From an uncultured Roseateles sp. (GTDB lineage: Bacteria > Pseudomonadota > Gammaproteobacteria > Burkholderiales > Burkholderiaceae), in NCBI GenBank assembly GCA_946886855.1, contig CAMPJJ010000005.1:35997-99996 (forward strand): a DNA stretch of 64,000 bases, written 5' to 3'. The notes beneath the pieces are model-generated. The model saw nothing but the letters and a program-made list of their open reading frames with translations, was not told the origin of the DNA and did not search any database. Made by a program: the position numbers and the translations under genes. This document shows, one piece after another, positions 19,425-28,835 of the stretch (positions are counted from its first letter, which is position 1; the number at the start of each line of letters is the position of its first letter).

Positions 19425-19620
19425 GCGCAGGGCTTGGAGAAGCGGAAGCTGACGCCCGTCGCATGGTTGGTCGCGTTGAAGACGAAGCGCGGCTCGTCCG
19501 GCAGCGATTGCAGCGATTGCAGTGATTGCAGCGATTGCAGCGAGGCATCGAGGCCCAGTCGCTTGCAGTACTCGTCGGCGACCGCTTCTCCGGCGGAGCG
19601 GAAGGGGTTGAACGCGCTGG
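19425..19620 (-). pseudogene. Remnant of a patatin-like phospholipase gene
   Basis: The minus-strand frame in this stretch reads GEAVADEYCKRLG, then four LQS-type triplet repeats, then LPDEPRFVFNATNHATGVSF and RFSKP. This resembles the middle of bacterial patatin-like phospholipases, where a segment like TLQDLPDxPRFVxNATNxQSG precedes RFSKPY. The nucleophile elbow (GXSXG) region and everything after RFSKP are absent or out of frame, so I read it as a decayed fragment. The family assignment is from memory of conserved segments and should be checked by search. Confidence 0.5.
19501..19545. repeat. 9-bp tandem repeat, five units, inside the patatin-like remnant
   Basis: Units gcagcgatt x2, gcagtgatt, gcagcgatt, gcagcgagg. 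In the minus-strand frame they encode repeated Leu-Gln-Ser, an expansion at the position of the single TLQDLP segment of the family. Confidence 0.85.
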
Positions 19621-19844
19621 GACAACGACGCGCGCACGCGGTGAAGCGCGCGCAGGCGCCCCAGGAAGGCAGGAACGAAATCGGTTTCACGCTCCGTGAG
19701 GCTATCCGTGCGGTTGTGACGGATAACGCCGTGCGTTAACGGCGACGGGGGCTCAGGCGGCGCTCGAACTGGTCGATAAACCCGGATGGCCCGTCCGGGC
19801 TCCCCCGTCCGCCGTGCGCGGCCGCCAGCCTTCCACACGCCCCC

Positions 19845-21362
19845 ATGAAACTCCGAACCCGCATCCTCTTCCTCTGCCTTGCCGCGCTGATCGGCATGAT
19901 CGTCCTGGCCGCGGTGTCGCTGACCACGCTGCGCCAGACCATGATGAAGGAGCGCACCGCGCAGCTGTCGACCCTGGTCGTGCTGGCGCAGTCGGCGCTG
20001 GAGAAGCTCCACGAGCAGGAGGCCGCGGGCAAGATCACCCGCGAGGAAGCGCAGAAACAGGGCAAGCTGATCATCGGCAGCTTCCGCAAGGACGAGCTCT
20101 ACTTCTTCGTCCGCGGCTACAGCGACGACGTCAACCTCGTGCATCCGAACCCGAAGCGTGTGGGCATCGTCGACGCGAAGGGCGGCAAGGAAGCCGGCGT
20201 GCGCTACCGCACCGCGCTCGAGGGCAAGAAGGTCGGCACCGTGATCGCGCTGGGAACGCGGCCCAACACGAAGGACGAGGTCGAGAAGCTCTATGCGGTG
20301 GTCCGCTTCGAGCCCTGGGACTGGATCATCGGCTTCGGCGACTACATCGATGACATCGACAAGGCCTTCTGGCGCAGCGCCACGGTGCTGCTGTCCATCG
20401 GCCTGGCGCTGATGGCGGTGGTGGGCGTGCTGGGCTGGCGCCTGGCCGGCAGCATCTACCGGCAACTGGGCGGCGAGCCGGCGTATGCGGCGGACATCGT
20501 CCACCGCATCGGCGCGGGCGACCTGAACGTGGCGGTCGACCTGCGCGACGCGCATGCGGACAGCCTGCTGTCCGCGATGGACCGCATGCAGCGCAGCCTG
20601 TCGACGACGGTCGGCCAGATCCGCGGCTCCACCGACACGATCGCGACCGCCGCCGGCGAGATCGCGGCCGGCAACCGCGACCTGTCGTCGCGCACGGAAT
20701 CGCAGGCGAGTGCGCTGGAGGAGACGGCCGCGTCGATGGAGGAGCTGACCGCCACGGTCAAGCAGAGCGCCGACAACGCGCGTCAGGCCAACCAGCTGGC
20801 GATGTCGGCGTCCGAGATCGCGGTGCAGGGCGGCAAGGTGGTGGACGAGGTGGTGGCGACGATGGCGTCGATCAGCAGCTCGTCCAACAAGATCGTCGAC
20901 ATCATCGGCACGATCGACGGGATCGCGTTCCAGACCAACATCCTGGCGTTGAATGCGGCCGTCGAAGCCGCGCGCGCGGGCGAGCAGGGCCGCGGCTTCG
21001 CGGTGGTGGCGTCGGAGGTGCGCACGCTGGCGCAGCGCAGCGCGACGGCGGCCAAGGAGATCAAGGCGCTGATCGGCGACTCGGTGCAGAAGGTCGAAGC
21101 CGGCGGCGCGCTGGTCAGCCAGGCGGGCGCGACGATGTCGCAGATCGTCGGCAGCGTGAAGCGGGTCACCGACATCGTCGGCGAGATCTCGAGTGCCAGC
21201 CAGGAACAGACCGCGGGCATCGAGCAGATCAACCAGGCCATCGCGCAGATGGACCAGGCGACGCAGCAGAACGCTGCGCTGGTGGAGCAGGCCTCCGCCG
21301 CGGCGGAGTCGCTGGAGCAGCAGTCGCAGGTGCTGGTCACGGCGGTCGGCGTCTTTTCTTGA
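19845..21362 (+). CDS. Methyl-accepting chemotaxis protein with single Cache sensor
   Basis: 505 residues. TM1 at about residues 7-28, a periplasmic single-Cache-2 type domain to about 180 ([19 protein letters not shown], then [14 protein letters not shown] and [17 protein letters not shown]), TM2 at 184-205, HAMP, then the signalling hairpin with [19 protein letters not shown]. Cache receptors bind small organic ligands such as carboxylates or amino acids; the ligand here cannot be told. It is a lone gene, preceded by the patatin remnant and followed by a REP-like cluster. Confidence 0.95.
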   Translation: MKLRTRILFLCLAALIGMIVLAAVSLTTLRQTMMKERTAQLSTLVVLAQSALEKLHEQEAAGKITREEAQKQGKLIIGSFRKDELYFFVRGYSDDVNLVHPNPKRVGIVDAKGGKEAGVRYRTALEGKKVGTVIALGTRPNTKDEVEKLYAVVRFEPWDWIIGFGDYIDDIDKAFWRSATVLLSIGLALMAVVGVLGWRLAGSIYRQLGGEPAYAADIVHRIGAGDLNVAVDLRDAHADSLLSAMDRMQRSLSTTVGQIRGSTDTIATAAGEIAAGNRDLSSRTESQASALEETAASMEELTATVKQSADNARQANQLAMSASEIAVQGGKVVDEVVATMASISSSSNKIVDIIGTIDGIAFQTNILALNAAVEAARAGEQGRGFAVVASEVRTLAQRSATAAKEIKALIGDSVQKVEAGGALVSQAGATMSQIVGSVKRVTDIVGEISSASQEQTAGIEQINQAIAQMDQATQQNAALVEQASAAAESLEQQSQVLVTAVGVFS

Positions 21363-21381
21363 CGGCGGACTGCCGAGGCCG

Positions 21382-21561
21382 CTGGCCCTCACCCCCACCC
21401 TCTCCCGCAAGCGGGAGAGGGAGCAAGAGGAGCCAGTGCTGCGAGTCGAACCGGCCGGACTCCCTCACCCGCTTGCGGGAGGGCAAGAGGAGCCAGTGCT
21501 GCGAGTCGAACTGGCCGGACTCCCTCGCCCGCTTGCGGGAGAGTGCAGGGGTGAGGGCCAG
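21382..21561. repeat. REP-like palindrome cluster with a 60-bp direct duplication
   Basis: The outer ends CTGGCCCTCACCCC and its inverse (ending 21561) enclose palindromes of the type TCTCCCGCAAGCGGGAGA. Inside, 21421-21480 and 21481-21540 are direct repeats of exactly 60 bp differing at three positions. The same REP core recurs at 31410-31542, so this is a dispersed intergenic repeat of the genome, not a CRISPR array. Confidence 0.85.
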
Positions 21562-21588
21562 CAGTGTCACGCAAGAACCAACGGAGGA

Positions 21589-22698
21589 CTACGCGGCGGC
21601 TTGTTCGCTGAACTGCGTGTAGCCTTCCGCGCCGCCGCCGAAGTAAGCCGATTGCGGCGCTTCGAACAGCGGCAGGTTGCCCTTCAGTCGATCGACCAGG
21701 TCCGGATTCCCGATGAAGGGCTTGCCGAAGGCGACCATGTCCGCATGGCCCGACGACGTGGCCTCCAACGCGCGCTGCCGATCGTACCCGTTGTTGGCGA
21801 TGTACGCGCCGCCGAAGGCGTACCGCAGCGCTTCGACGTCGAAGGCAACGGCCCCGTTGCCGGCGTGCAGCTGGCCTTCCACCACATGCAGATACGCCAG
21901 GCCGCGCTCACCGAGCTGGCGGGCCAGGTAGCCGTGCGTTTCGGCCGGCGTGCTGTCGACCGGCGTGTCGCCGATCGCGGTCGACAGCGGCGACAGGCGC
22001 AGGCCGACGCGGTCCGCGCCCCAGACCCCCGTCACGGCGTCGACCACCTCCAGCACGAAGCGGGCGCGGTTCTCGATCGAACCGCCGTACTGATCGGTCC
22101 GACGGTTGGTGCTGTCGCGCAGGAACTGCTCCAGCAGATAGCCGTTGGCGGCGTGGATCTCGACGCCGTCGAAGCCTGCGAGCTTCGCATTGACCGCGGC
22201 GCGGCGGTAGTCCTCGATCAGACCGGGAAGCTCGGACAAGGCCAGGGCGCGGGGGGCCGACGGCGGCTCGAAGCCGGCCTCGGTGAACACGACCGTCCCT
22301 GCCTGGAGCGCGGAAGGCGCGACGGGGGCGGCCCCGTCCTTCTGCAGGCTGACATGCGACATGCGTCCCACGTGCCACAGCTGCAGCACGATCTTGCCGC
22401 CTTCGGCATGGACGGCGTCGGTGATGCGCTTCCATGCCTCGACCTGCTCGGGCGTGTAGATGCCCGGCGTCCAGGCGTAGCCGCGGCTCTGGCGGGAAAT
22501 GTTGGTCGCCTCGGCCACGATCAGTCCGGCGGAGGCGCGCTGGCGGTAGTACTCGACGGCCAGGGGCGACGGCACGCCGTCCGCGCTGGCGCGGGAGCGG
22601 GTCAGCGGCGCCATCGCGACGCGGTTGCGGACCTCGATCGCGCCGATGCGGCCGGGGTTGAAGAGGGGCTGGTCGAGGGGGGCGGTATGAGCGGACAT
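21589..22698 (-). CDS. Old Yellow Enzyme family FMN-dependent alkene reductase (NemA-like)
   Basis: 369 residues from ATG 22698, which follows GGAAGGAA. Family motifs: LFNPGRIGAIEVRNRVAMAPLTRSRA at the N-terminus (cut here into its recognisable parts NRVAMAPLTR), QLWHVGR, the substrate His-Ala-Ala-Asn in VEIHAANGYLLEQFLRDSTN, YGGSIENRARF and the C-terminal FGKPFIGNPDLV. It reduces activated C=C bonds, nitroesters or N-ethylmaleimide with NAD(P)H in the cytosol. Divergent from a LysR regulator that probably controls it. Confidence 0.94.
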   Translation of the reverse strand: MSAHTAPLDQPLFNPGRIGAIEVRNRVAMAPLTRSRASADGVPSPLAVEYYRQRASAGLIVAEATNISRQSRGYAWTPGIYTPEQVEAWKRITDAVHAEGGKIVLQLWHVGRMSHVSLQKDGAAPVAPSALQAGTVVFTEAGFEPPSAPRALALSELPGLIEDYRRAAVNAKLAGFDGVEIHAANGYLLEQFLRDSTNRRTDQYGGSIENRARFVLEVVDAVTGVWGADRVGLRLSPLSTAIGDTPVDSTPAETHGYLARQLGERGLAYLHVVEGQLHAGNGAVAFDVEALRYAFGGAYIANNGYDRQRALEATSSGHADMVAFGKPFIGNPDLVDRLKGNLPLFEAPQSAYFGGGAEGYTQFSEQAAA

Positions 22699-22721
22699 GG
22701 CGGTTCCTTCCAGAAAGTCCA

Positions 22722-22745
22722 AGGCGGTGAGGCGGTGAGGCGGTG
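22722..22745. repeat. 8-bp tandem repeat (aggcggtg x3) upstream of the alkene reductase
   Basis: Three exact units, followed by a diverged one (aagcgggg), lie in the 5' leader about 24-47 bases before the alkene reductase start. Confidence 0.8.
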
Positions 22746-22842
22746 AAGCGGGGGAGGGGCGAGCCGTCGGGTCCCGGGGAAGGCATGTCGGCGGCTCGAT
22801 GACAGGACGAAGTCTGGACATCAGCGCCACATTCATCCAATT

Positions 22843-22862
22843 TATCCGTTGAACAAAAGATA
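22843..22862. promoter_or_regulatory. Candidate LysR-type operator
   Basis: TATC and GATA flank 12 bases (extended TTTATC ... GATATT) in the AT-rich part of the divergent gap, 21 bp before the LysR start. This dyad resembles the T-N11-A sites of LysR regulators. Confidence 0.45.
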
Positions 22863-22883
22863 TTCGTCGGGCAATATGGCTGG

Positions 22884-23816
22884 ATGCGATACGACCTGAA
22901 CCTGCTGCCGGTGTTCCTGGCGGTGATGGAGGAGCGCAGCGTGACGCGCGCGGCGCAGCGGCTGGGCATCACGCAGCCGGCGCTGTCCAACGCGTTGACG
23001 CGGCTGCGGGCGATGTTGATGGATCCGCTCTTCATCCGCGAGCGCTACGGCATGCAGCCGACGCAGAAGGCGGAGGAGCTCGCGCCGGTCATCGCCGCCG
23101 CGTTGGCCAGTCTGGACACGGCGATCCTGGGTCAGCGGGATTTCGATCCGGCGAAGTCGACGCAGCTGGTGACGCTCGCCCCGAACAGCTACGTCGAGCT
23201 GGTGCTGGTGCCGGCGATCGTGGCGCGGCTGCGGCAGCAGGCGCCGAACATGGCGGTGCGGCTGACGCCGTTCGGCACGGACCTGGCGGAGACGGGGGTG
23301 GTTTCGGGCTCGACGGCGATGGTGCTGGGGCGAGTGGTCGAGCCGCCGGACAACCTCGTGGTGCAGCACGTGATGGACGACGGCTTGGCCTGCATCGTGC
23401 GGCGCGGCCATCCGACGGTGGACCGGAAGATGACGCGCAAGCAGTACGAGCAGCTCAAGCACGTGAACGTGCTGCCGCCCGGCCGGCTGCGCGTGGGCTT
23501 GTTCCAGGCGCTGGAGAAGCAGGGGCTGAAGCGCGAGGTGGCGGTGTCGGTGACGCACTTCCTGGCGGTGCCGGAAGTGGTCGCGGTGACCGACTACTGC
23601 GCGACGCTGCCGGCGCAGATCTGCCGCAGGCTGGCGTCGGACAAGCGCTTGAAGGTGCTGCCGTTGCCGGTGGATCTGGGCACCTTCCCGGTGGAGATCG
23701 CGTGGCACGTCAGGTATCGCGACGATCCGGCGCATCGGTGGCTCAGGGCGCTGGTGGCGGAAGTCGCCGCGGAGGTCGCGGCGCAGGGCGAGAGTCCTTC
23801 CCCGAAGACAGCGTGA
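22884..23816 (+). CDS. LysR-family transcriptional regulator
   Basis: 310 residues. An N-terminal winged helix (VFLAVMEERSVTRAAQRLGI then TQPALSNALTRLR) is followed by a LysR substrate domain from about residue 95 with the segment PTQKAEELAPVI linking them. It is divergent from the alkene reductase, the usual arrangement for a LysR protein and its target, so it probably responds to an electrophile or nitro compound (inference). Confidence 0.93.
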   Translation: MRYDLNLLPVFLAVMEERSVTRAAQRLGITQPALSNALTRLRAMLMDPLFIRERYGMQPTQKAEELAPVIAAALASLDTAILGQRDFDPAKSTQLVTLAPNSYVELVLVPAIVARLRQQAPNMAVRLTPFGTDLAETGVVSGSTAMVLGRVVEPPDNLVVQHVMDDGLACIVRRGHPTVDRKMTRKQYEQLKHVNVLPPGRLRVGLFQALEKQGLKREVAVSVTHFLAVPEVVAVTDYCATLPAQICRRLASDKRLKVLPLPVDLGTFPVEIAWHVRYRDDPAHRWLRALVAEVAAEVAAQGESPSPKTA

Positions 23817-23836
23817 GGCGCGGCTAGGATGCCGGC

Positions 23837-24496
23837 ATGCCTGCACTCGATCCGACTCCGACCGCCTTCATGCTCGACCTCGACGGCACGCTCGTCGACA
23901 CCCTGGGCGACTTCGTCGCGGTGTTGAACCGCGTGATGACCGACATGGCATTGCCGGCGGTCGGCCGCGACTTCGTCGAGCACACGATCGGGCAGGGCAG
24001 CGAACATCTGATCCGCAGCGTGCTGGCCGAGGTCGGCGCGCCGCAGTCGCACTACGAGCAGGCCTGGGCGCTCTACCAGCGCCACTACGCGGTGCTCAAC
24101 GGCGAACACGCCGACGTGTTCCCCGGCGTGATCGACGGCCTGGACGCGCTGAAGGCGCTCGGCCTGCCGATGGCCTGCCTGACCAACAAGCCGGCCGCGT
24201 TCGCGCGTGAGCTGCTCAAGCGCAAGGGACTGGACCACTACTTCGACCGCGTCTTCGGCGGTGACGACTTCGAGCGCAAGAAGCCCGATCCGATGCCGCT
24301 GCTGAAGACCTGCGAGGCGCTCGGTTCAGCGCCCGCGACGACCTGGATGATCGGCGACTCCAGCAACGACGCCCGCGCCGCGCATGCCGCCGGCTGCCCG
24401 ATCGCGCTGGTCAGCTACGGCTACAACCACGGCCAGCCGATCCGCGAGGTGCCCGCGGAGCGCTACATCGACCGGCTCGACGAACTGCTCGGCTGA
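23837..24496 (+). CDS. gph: Phosphoglycolate phosphatase (HAD superfamily)
   Basis: 219 residues. HAD motif I is DLDGTLVDT (Asp14 nucleophile, Asp16), motif II LTNKP near residue 117, motif III Lys in RKKPDPMPLL, and motif IV GDSSNDARAA. It hydrolyses 2-phosphoglycolate, which arises from DNA 3'-end repair. Its place before the trp operon matches other Burkholderiales, but rpe, its usual upstream neighbour, is about 18 kb away. Confidence 0.93.
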   Translation: MPALDPTPTAFMLDLDGTLVDTLGDFVAVLNRVMTDMALPAVGRDFVEHTIGQGSEHLIRSVLAEVGAPQSHYEQAWALYQRHYAVLNGEHADVFPGVIDGLDALKALGLPMACLTNKPAAFARELLKRKGLDHYFDRVFGGDDFERKKPDPMPLLKTCEALGSAPATTWMIGDSSNDARAAHAAGCPIALVSYGYNHGQPIREVPAERYIDRLDELLG

Positions 24497-24575
24497 AAGC
24501 AAGGAGGCGCCGTCCGCCGCATCAGGTGGAACGGCGCATCGGCGGGTGCCGGCCCCGGGCGCGGAGGAGGGCGCC

Positions 24576-25262
24576 TCAGCGCCCGCTGCCCGCCGCGTTG
24601 CGGTTGCTCGCCACCGCCTTTGCGCCGCCCAGCAGCGCGACCTTCAGGTCGCTGTCCGCCGGCGACTTGCCCAGCCAGATCTTGAGCAGCACGTTGAAGA
24701 AATCCTCGCCCTTGATCGGGTCGCCGGGGACCAGCTGGCCGTTGACGAAGACCACCGTGCCCGTCCCGGGGATGTAGTCCACGCCGAAGCTCTCGCCCGT
24801 CTTGAGCTTCTTCTTCTGCACGAAGATCTCCGACATGCGCAGCACGCCGGTGATCGAGCGGCCGAATTCCTCGCGCGTCGCGTTCTGCTCCATGCCCTTG
24901 GTGAAGAGCTTGCCCAGCTCCTCGCCGTCGATGTCGCGCAACATCTGGATGTGCATGCGCTTCGGGCCCGTGTTGGCCAGCACGGCCTCCGGCGTCGTCG
25001 CCTTCGCGTTCATGTACAGGCCGGCCGTGTAGACCTTGAAGATCGCCTTGTAGCGGATCCCCGCGCCGTTGAGCTGCAGCTTCTGGCCGGCCACCTCGAC
25101 GGTGCCGTCGTACTTGACGCCGGCCACCTCGATCGGCGCCGCGGCGGCCGCGGACGCGGCCGGCGGCGTCGACTGGGCCGACGCGGCGAACGGCGTCAGG
25201 ACCGCGGCCGCCGCCATCGCAGCAAGGGCGCCCGCGGCCATCAGGACTTTGCGCTTGGACAT
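24576..25262 (-). CDS. Secreted chalcone-isomerase-like protein
   Basis: 228 residues from the ATG at 25262. A signal peptide covers residues 1-30 (KVLMAAGALAAMAAAAVLTP ... ASAQS). The mature part has the bacterial chalcone-isomerase-like pattern: VAGVKYDGTVEVAGQKLQLN, then GAGIRYKAIFKVYTAGLY and a C-terminal DFFNVLLKIWLGKSPAD. The fold is shared with plant chalcone isomerase, but bacterial members are not shown to have that activity; roles in fatty-acid binding have been suggested. Longer frames through this region are antisense to trpE. It converges with gph and is divergent from trpL. Confidence 0.88.
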   Translation of the reverse strand: MSKRKVLMAAGALAAMAAAAVLTPFAASAQSTPPAASAAAAAPIEVAGVKYDGTVEVAGQKLQLNGAGIRYKAIFKVYTAGLYMNAKATTPEAVLANTGPKRMHIQMLRDIDGEELGKLFTKGMEQNATREEFGRSITGVLRMSEIFVQKKKLKTGESFGVDYIPGTGTVVFVNGQLVPGDPIKGEDFFNVLLKIWLGKSPADSDLKVALLGGAKAVASNRNAAGSGR

Positions 25263-25370
25263 GTTGTCTCTTTCCCTCCAGGGGTCGGCCGGCTCCACGG
25301 CCGGCTCTGGAAGCGAAGTATCCGCCAGGCATGCGAAGCGGGCCTCCGGGAATCCTCCTGCCACGCCGCC

Positions 25371-25379
25371 TGCTACACT
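25371..25379 (+). promoter_or_regulatory. Extended -10 promoter of the trp operon
   Basis: TGCTACACT is an extended -10 element (TGN plus TACACT). The predicted start point is about 25385-25388, only a few bases before the trpL ATG at 25390. No good -35 is visible. Confidence 0.55.
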
Positions 25380-25389
25380 GATCCGCACC

Positions 25390-25470
25390 ATGTTTATCAC
25401 GCGCAAGCACATCAAGGGGTCGAACGACCGGGGAGCCTGGCCCTGGCGATCCTGGCACGACTTCACCTGA
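25390..25470 (+). CDS. trpL: trp operon leader peptide, 26 aa with three Trp codons
   Basis: ATG 25390 to TGA 25468-25470. The peptide ends GAWPWRSWHDFT; the Trp codons are at 25438, 25444 and 25453. A short Trp-rich frame in the roughly 260 bp upstream of trpE is the hallmark of transcription attenuation by ribosome stalling. No ribosome binding site precedes the ATG, and the likely promoter leaves almost no leader, so it may be translated from a leaderless RNA as in rhizobial trpL. In 25471-25649 I see CAGGTC/GACCTG (25555-25574) and an imperfect hairpin at about 25594-25619, but no hairpin with a T-run, so the attenuator itself is unresolved. Confidence 0.8.
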   Translation: MFITRKHIKGSNDRGAWPWRSWHDFT

Positions 25471-25649
25471 AGCCGCCTGCTGCTTGCCACCCGCCGTCCA
25501 CCTCCATCCCCGGACGCGGGACCGTCACACTTCCTCTGCACCCTACCTACGGGGCAGGTCCAACAGGCGACCTGAGTTAGCGCTTGCGCGCGCGTCGTGA
25601 TGCCCTGCGTCACGGACGACACGCCGCATTCGACAAGAGGTTTGACGAC

Positions 25650-27134
25650 GTGATCACCGAACTGGAATTCCAAAGCCTGGCCGCCGACGGCTACAACCGC
25701 ATCCCGCTGATCAGCGAGGCCTTCGCGGATCTCGAGACCCCGCTTTCGCTCTACCTGAAGCTCTGCGCCGGCAACGGCCCGGGCCGCCACAGCTTCCTGC
25801 TCGAATCGGTGGTCGGCGGCGAGCGCTTCGGCCGCTACTCCTTCATCGGCCTGCCCGCGCGCACCGTGCTGAAGAGCGACGGCCCCGTCACCCGCGTGAT
25901 CCGCGACGGCGCCGTGATCGAGACCCACGAGGGCGATCCGCTCGCCTTCATCGAGGCCTACCAGCAACGTTTCAAGGTCGCGCTCAGACCCGGCATGCCG
26001 CGCTTCTGCGGCGGCCTCGCCGGCTACTTCGGCTACGACGCGGTGCGCTACATCGAGCCGCGCTTGGCCGACTCGACCCCCGACGGCGGTCTGCCGACGC
26101 CCGACGTGATGCTGCTCCAGTGCGAGGAACTGGCCGTCATCGACAACCTGTCGGGCAAGCTCTACCTGATCGTCTACGCCGACCCCGGCCAGCCGGAGGC
26201 CTACTTCAAGGGGAAGAAGCGCCTCACCGAACTGAAGGACAAGCTGGGCTACTCGGTCGCCGCGCCGCGCGTCGCGCGCGCCCAGGCGCATCCGGTCGAA
26301 CGCGAGTTCGCGAAGGCCGACTTCCTCGCCTCGGTCGAGAAGGCCAAGGCCTACATCGCCGCCGGCGACTGCATGCAGATCGTCTTCGGCCAGCGGCTGA
26401 AGAAGCGCTACACCGAGTCCCCGCTGAGCCTCTACCGCGCGCTGCGTTCGCTCAATCCCAGCCCCTACATGTACTTCTACGACATGGGGGACTTCCAGAT
26501 CGTCGGCGCCTCGCCGGAGATCCTGGTGCGCCAGGAGCAGACGCCCGACGGCCGCAAGGTCACGATCCGCCCGCTGGCCGGCACGCGTCCGCGCGGCGGC
26601 ACGCCGGAGCAGGACCAGGCGCTGGAGGTCGAACTCCAGGCCGATCCGAAGGAACGCGCCGAGCACCTGATGCTGATCGACCTGGCCCGCAACGACATCG
26701 GCCGCATCGCCCGGACCGGCAGCGTGAAGGTGACGGACGCCTTCGCGGTCGAACGCTACTCGCACGTGATGCACATCGTCAGCAACGTCGAAGGCCTGCT
26801 GAACCCCGGCGTGGGCAACATGGACGTGTTCCGCGCCAGCTTCCCGGCCGGCACGCTGTCGGGCGCGCCCAAGATCCGGGCGATGGAGATCATCGACGAG
26901 CTCGAGCCCGTCAAGCGCGGCGTCTACGGCGGCGCCTGCGGCTACCTGAGCTTCGGCGGCGACATGGACCTGGCCATCGCGATCCGCACCGGCATCGTCA
27001 TGGACCAGGTGCTCTACGTGCAGGCGGCAGCGGGCATCGTGGCGGACTCGGTCCCCGAGCTCGAATGGAAGGAGACCGAGGCCAAGGCGCGCGCGCTGCT
27101 GCGCGCCGCGGAACTGGTCGAAGAAGGTTTCTGA
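25650..27134 (+). CDS. trpE: Anthranilate synthase component I
   Basis: 494 residues. I choose the GTG at 25650 because it gives the usual Burkholderiales N-terminus (ITELEFQSLAADGYNRIPL) and has AAGAGG nine bases upstream. The chorismate-binding domain carries CMQIVFGQRLKK, NPSPYMYF, RPLAGTRPRG, MLIDLARNDIGRI and the C-terminal SGAPKIRAMEIIDELE. LLES near residue 45 is the tryptophan feedback site. It makes anthranilate from chorismate with ammonia supplied by TrpG. Confidence 0.97.
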   Translation: MITELEFQSLAADGYNRIPLISEAFADLETPLSLYLKLCAGNGPGRHSFLLESVVGGERFGRYSFIGLPARTVLKSDGPVTRVIRDGAVIETHEGDPLAFIEAYQQRFKVALRPGMPRFCGGLAGYFGYDAVRYIEPRLADSTPDGGLPTPDVMLLQCEELAVIDNLSGKLYLIVYADPGQPEAYFKGKKRLTELKDKLGYSVAAPRVARAQAHPVEREFAKADFLASVEKAKAYIAAGDCMQIVFGQRLKKRYTESPLSLYRALRSLNPSPYMYFYDMGDFQIVGASPEILVRQEQTPDGRKVTIRPLAGTRPRGGTPEQDQALEVELQADPKERAEHLMLIDLARNDIGRIARTGSVKVTDAFAVERYSHVMHIVSNVEGLLNPGVGNMDVFRASFPAGTLSGAPKIRAMEIIDELEPVKRGVYGGACGYLSFGGDMDLAIAIRTGIVMDQVLYVQAAAGIVADSVPELEWKETEAKARALLRAAELVEEGF

Positions 27135-27161
27135 AGCTGAAGTGAACGAAGGAGCAACGAC

Positions 27162-27742
27162 ATGCTGCTGATGATCGACAACTACGACAGCTTCACCTTC
27201 AACCTGGTGCAGTACTTCGCCGAGCTCGGCGCCGAGGTGAAGACGGTCCGCAACGACCAGATCACGCTCGACGGGATCGCCGCGCTCAACCCGACGCACC
27301 TGGTGCTCTCGCCCGGTCCCTGCACGCCCAAGGAAGCCGGCGTCTGCGTGCCGGCGATCCAGCGCTTCATCGGCCAGCTGCCGATCCTGGGCGTCTGCCT
27401 GGGCCACCAGAGCATCGGTGCCGCGCTGGGCGGCAACATCGTCCGCGCCAAGGTGCAGATGCACGGCAAGTCCTCGACGATCACGACCGACACGCAGGGC
27501 GTCTTCAGCGGACTGCCCGAGCGTTTCGACGTGATCCGCTACCACTCGCTGGCGATCGAGGAATCGACGATCCCGGCGGCGCTGGAGATCAGCGCCCGCA
27601 GCGAGGACGGCGAGATCATGGGCGTGCGCCATCGCGCGCTGGCCGGCACCGCGACGCCGCTGGAAGGTGTCCAGTTCCATCCCGAATCCATCCTCTCGGA
27701 GCACGGTCACGCGATGCTCAAGAACTTCCTGGAGTTGGCACG

Positions 27743-27746
<4 letters not shown>
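27162..27746 (+). CDS. trpG: Anthranilate synthase component II (glutamine amidotransferase)
   Basis: 194 residues, preceded by GAAGGAG. The class-I amidotransferase triad is Cys79 ([10 protein letters not shown]), His173 and Glu175 (GVQFHPES); the oxyanion region [14 protein letters not shown] is present. It releases ammonia from glutamine for TrpE. The ltaE start overlaps its stop by four bases (ATGA), indicating translational coupling. Confidence 0.97.
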
Positions 27747-28822
<1,076 letters not shown>

Positions 28823-28835
28823 GCGGGAGATCGCC

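Noticed and set aside
19191..21410. 739-codon minus-strand frame over the chemoreceptor
   Set aside because: It is antisense to a clear MCP with intact signalling motifs, and its composition is low-complexity Arg/Leu/His/Asp.
21382..21561. Possible CRISPR array from regularly spaced palindromes
   Set aside because: Only two 60-bp units that are almost identical throughout, including the would-be spacers, and no cas genes; it is a REP duplication.
25471..25649. Classical trp attenuator terminator
   Set aside because: No GC hairpin followed by a T-run was found; only small inverted repeats are visible.
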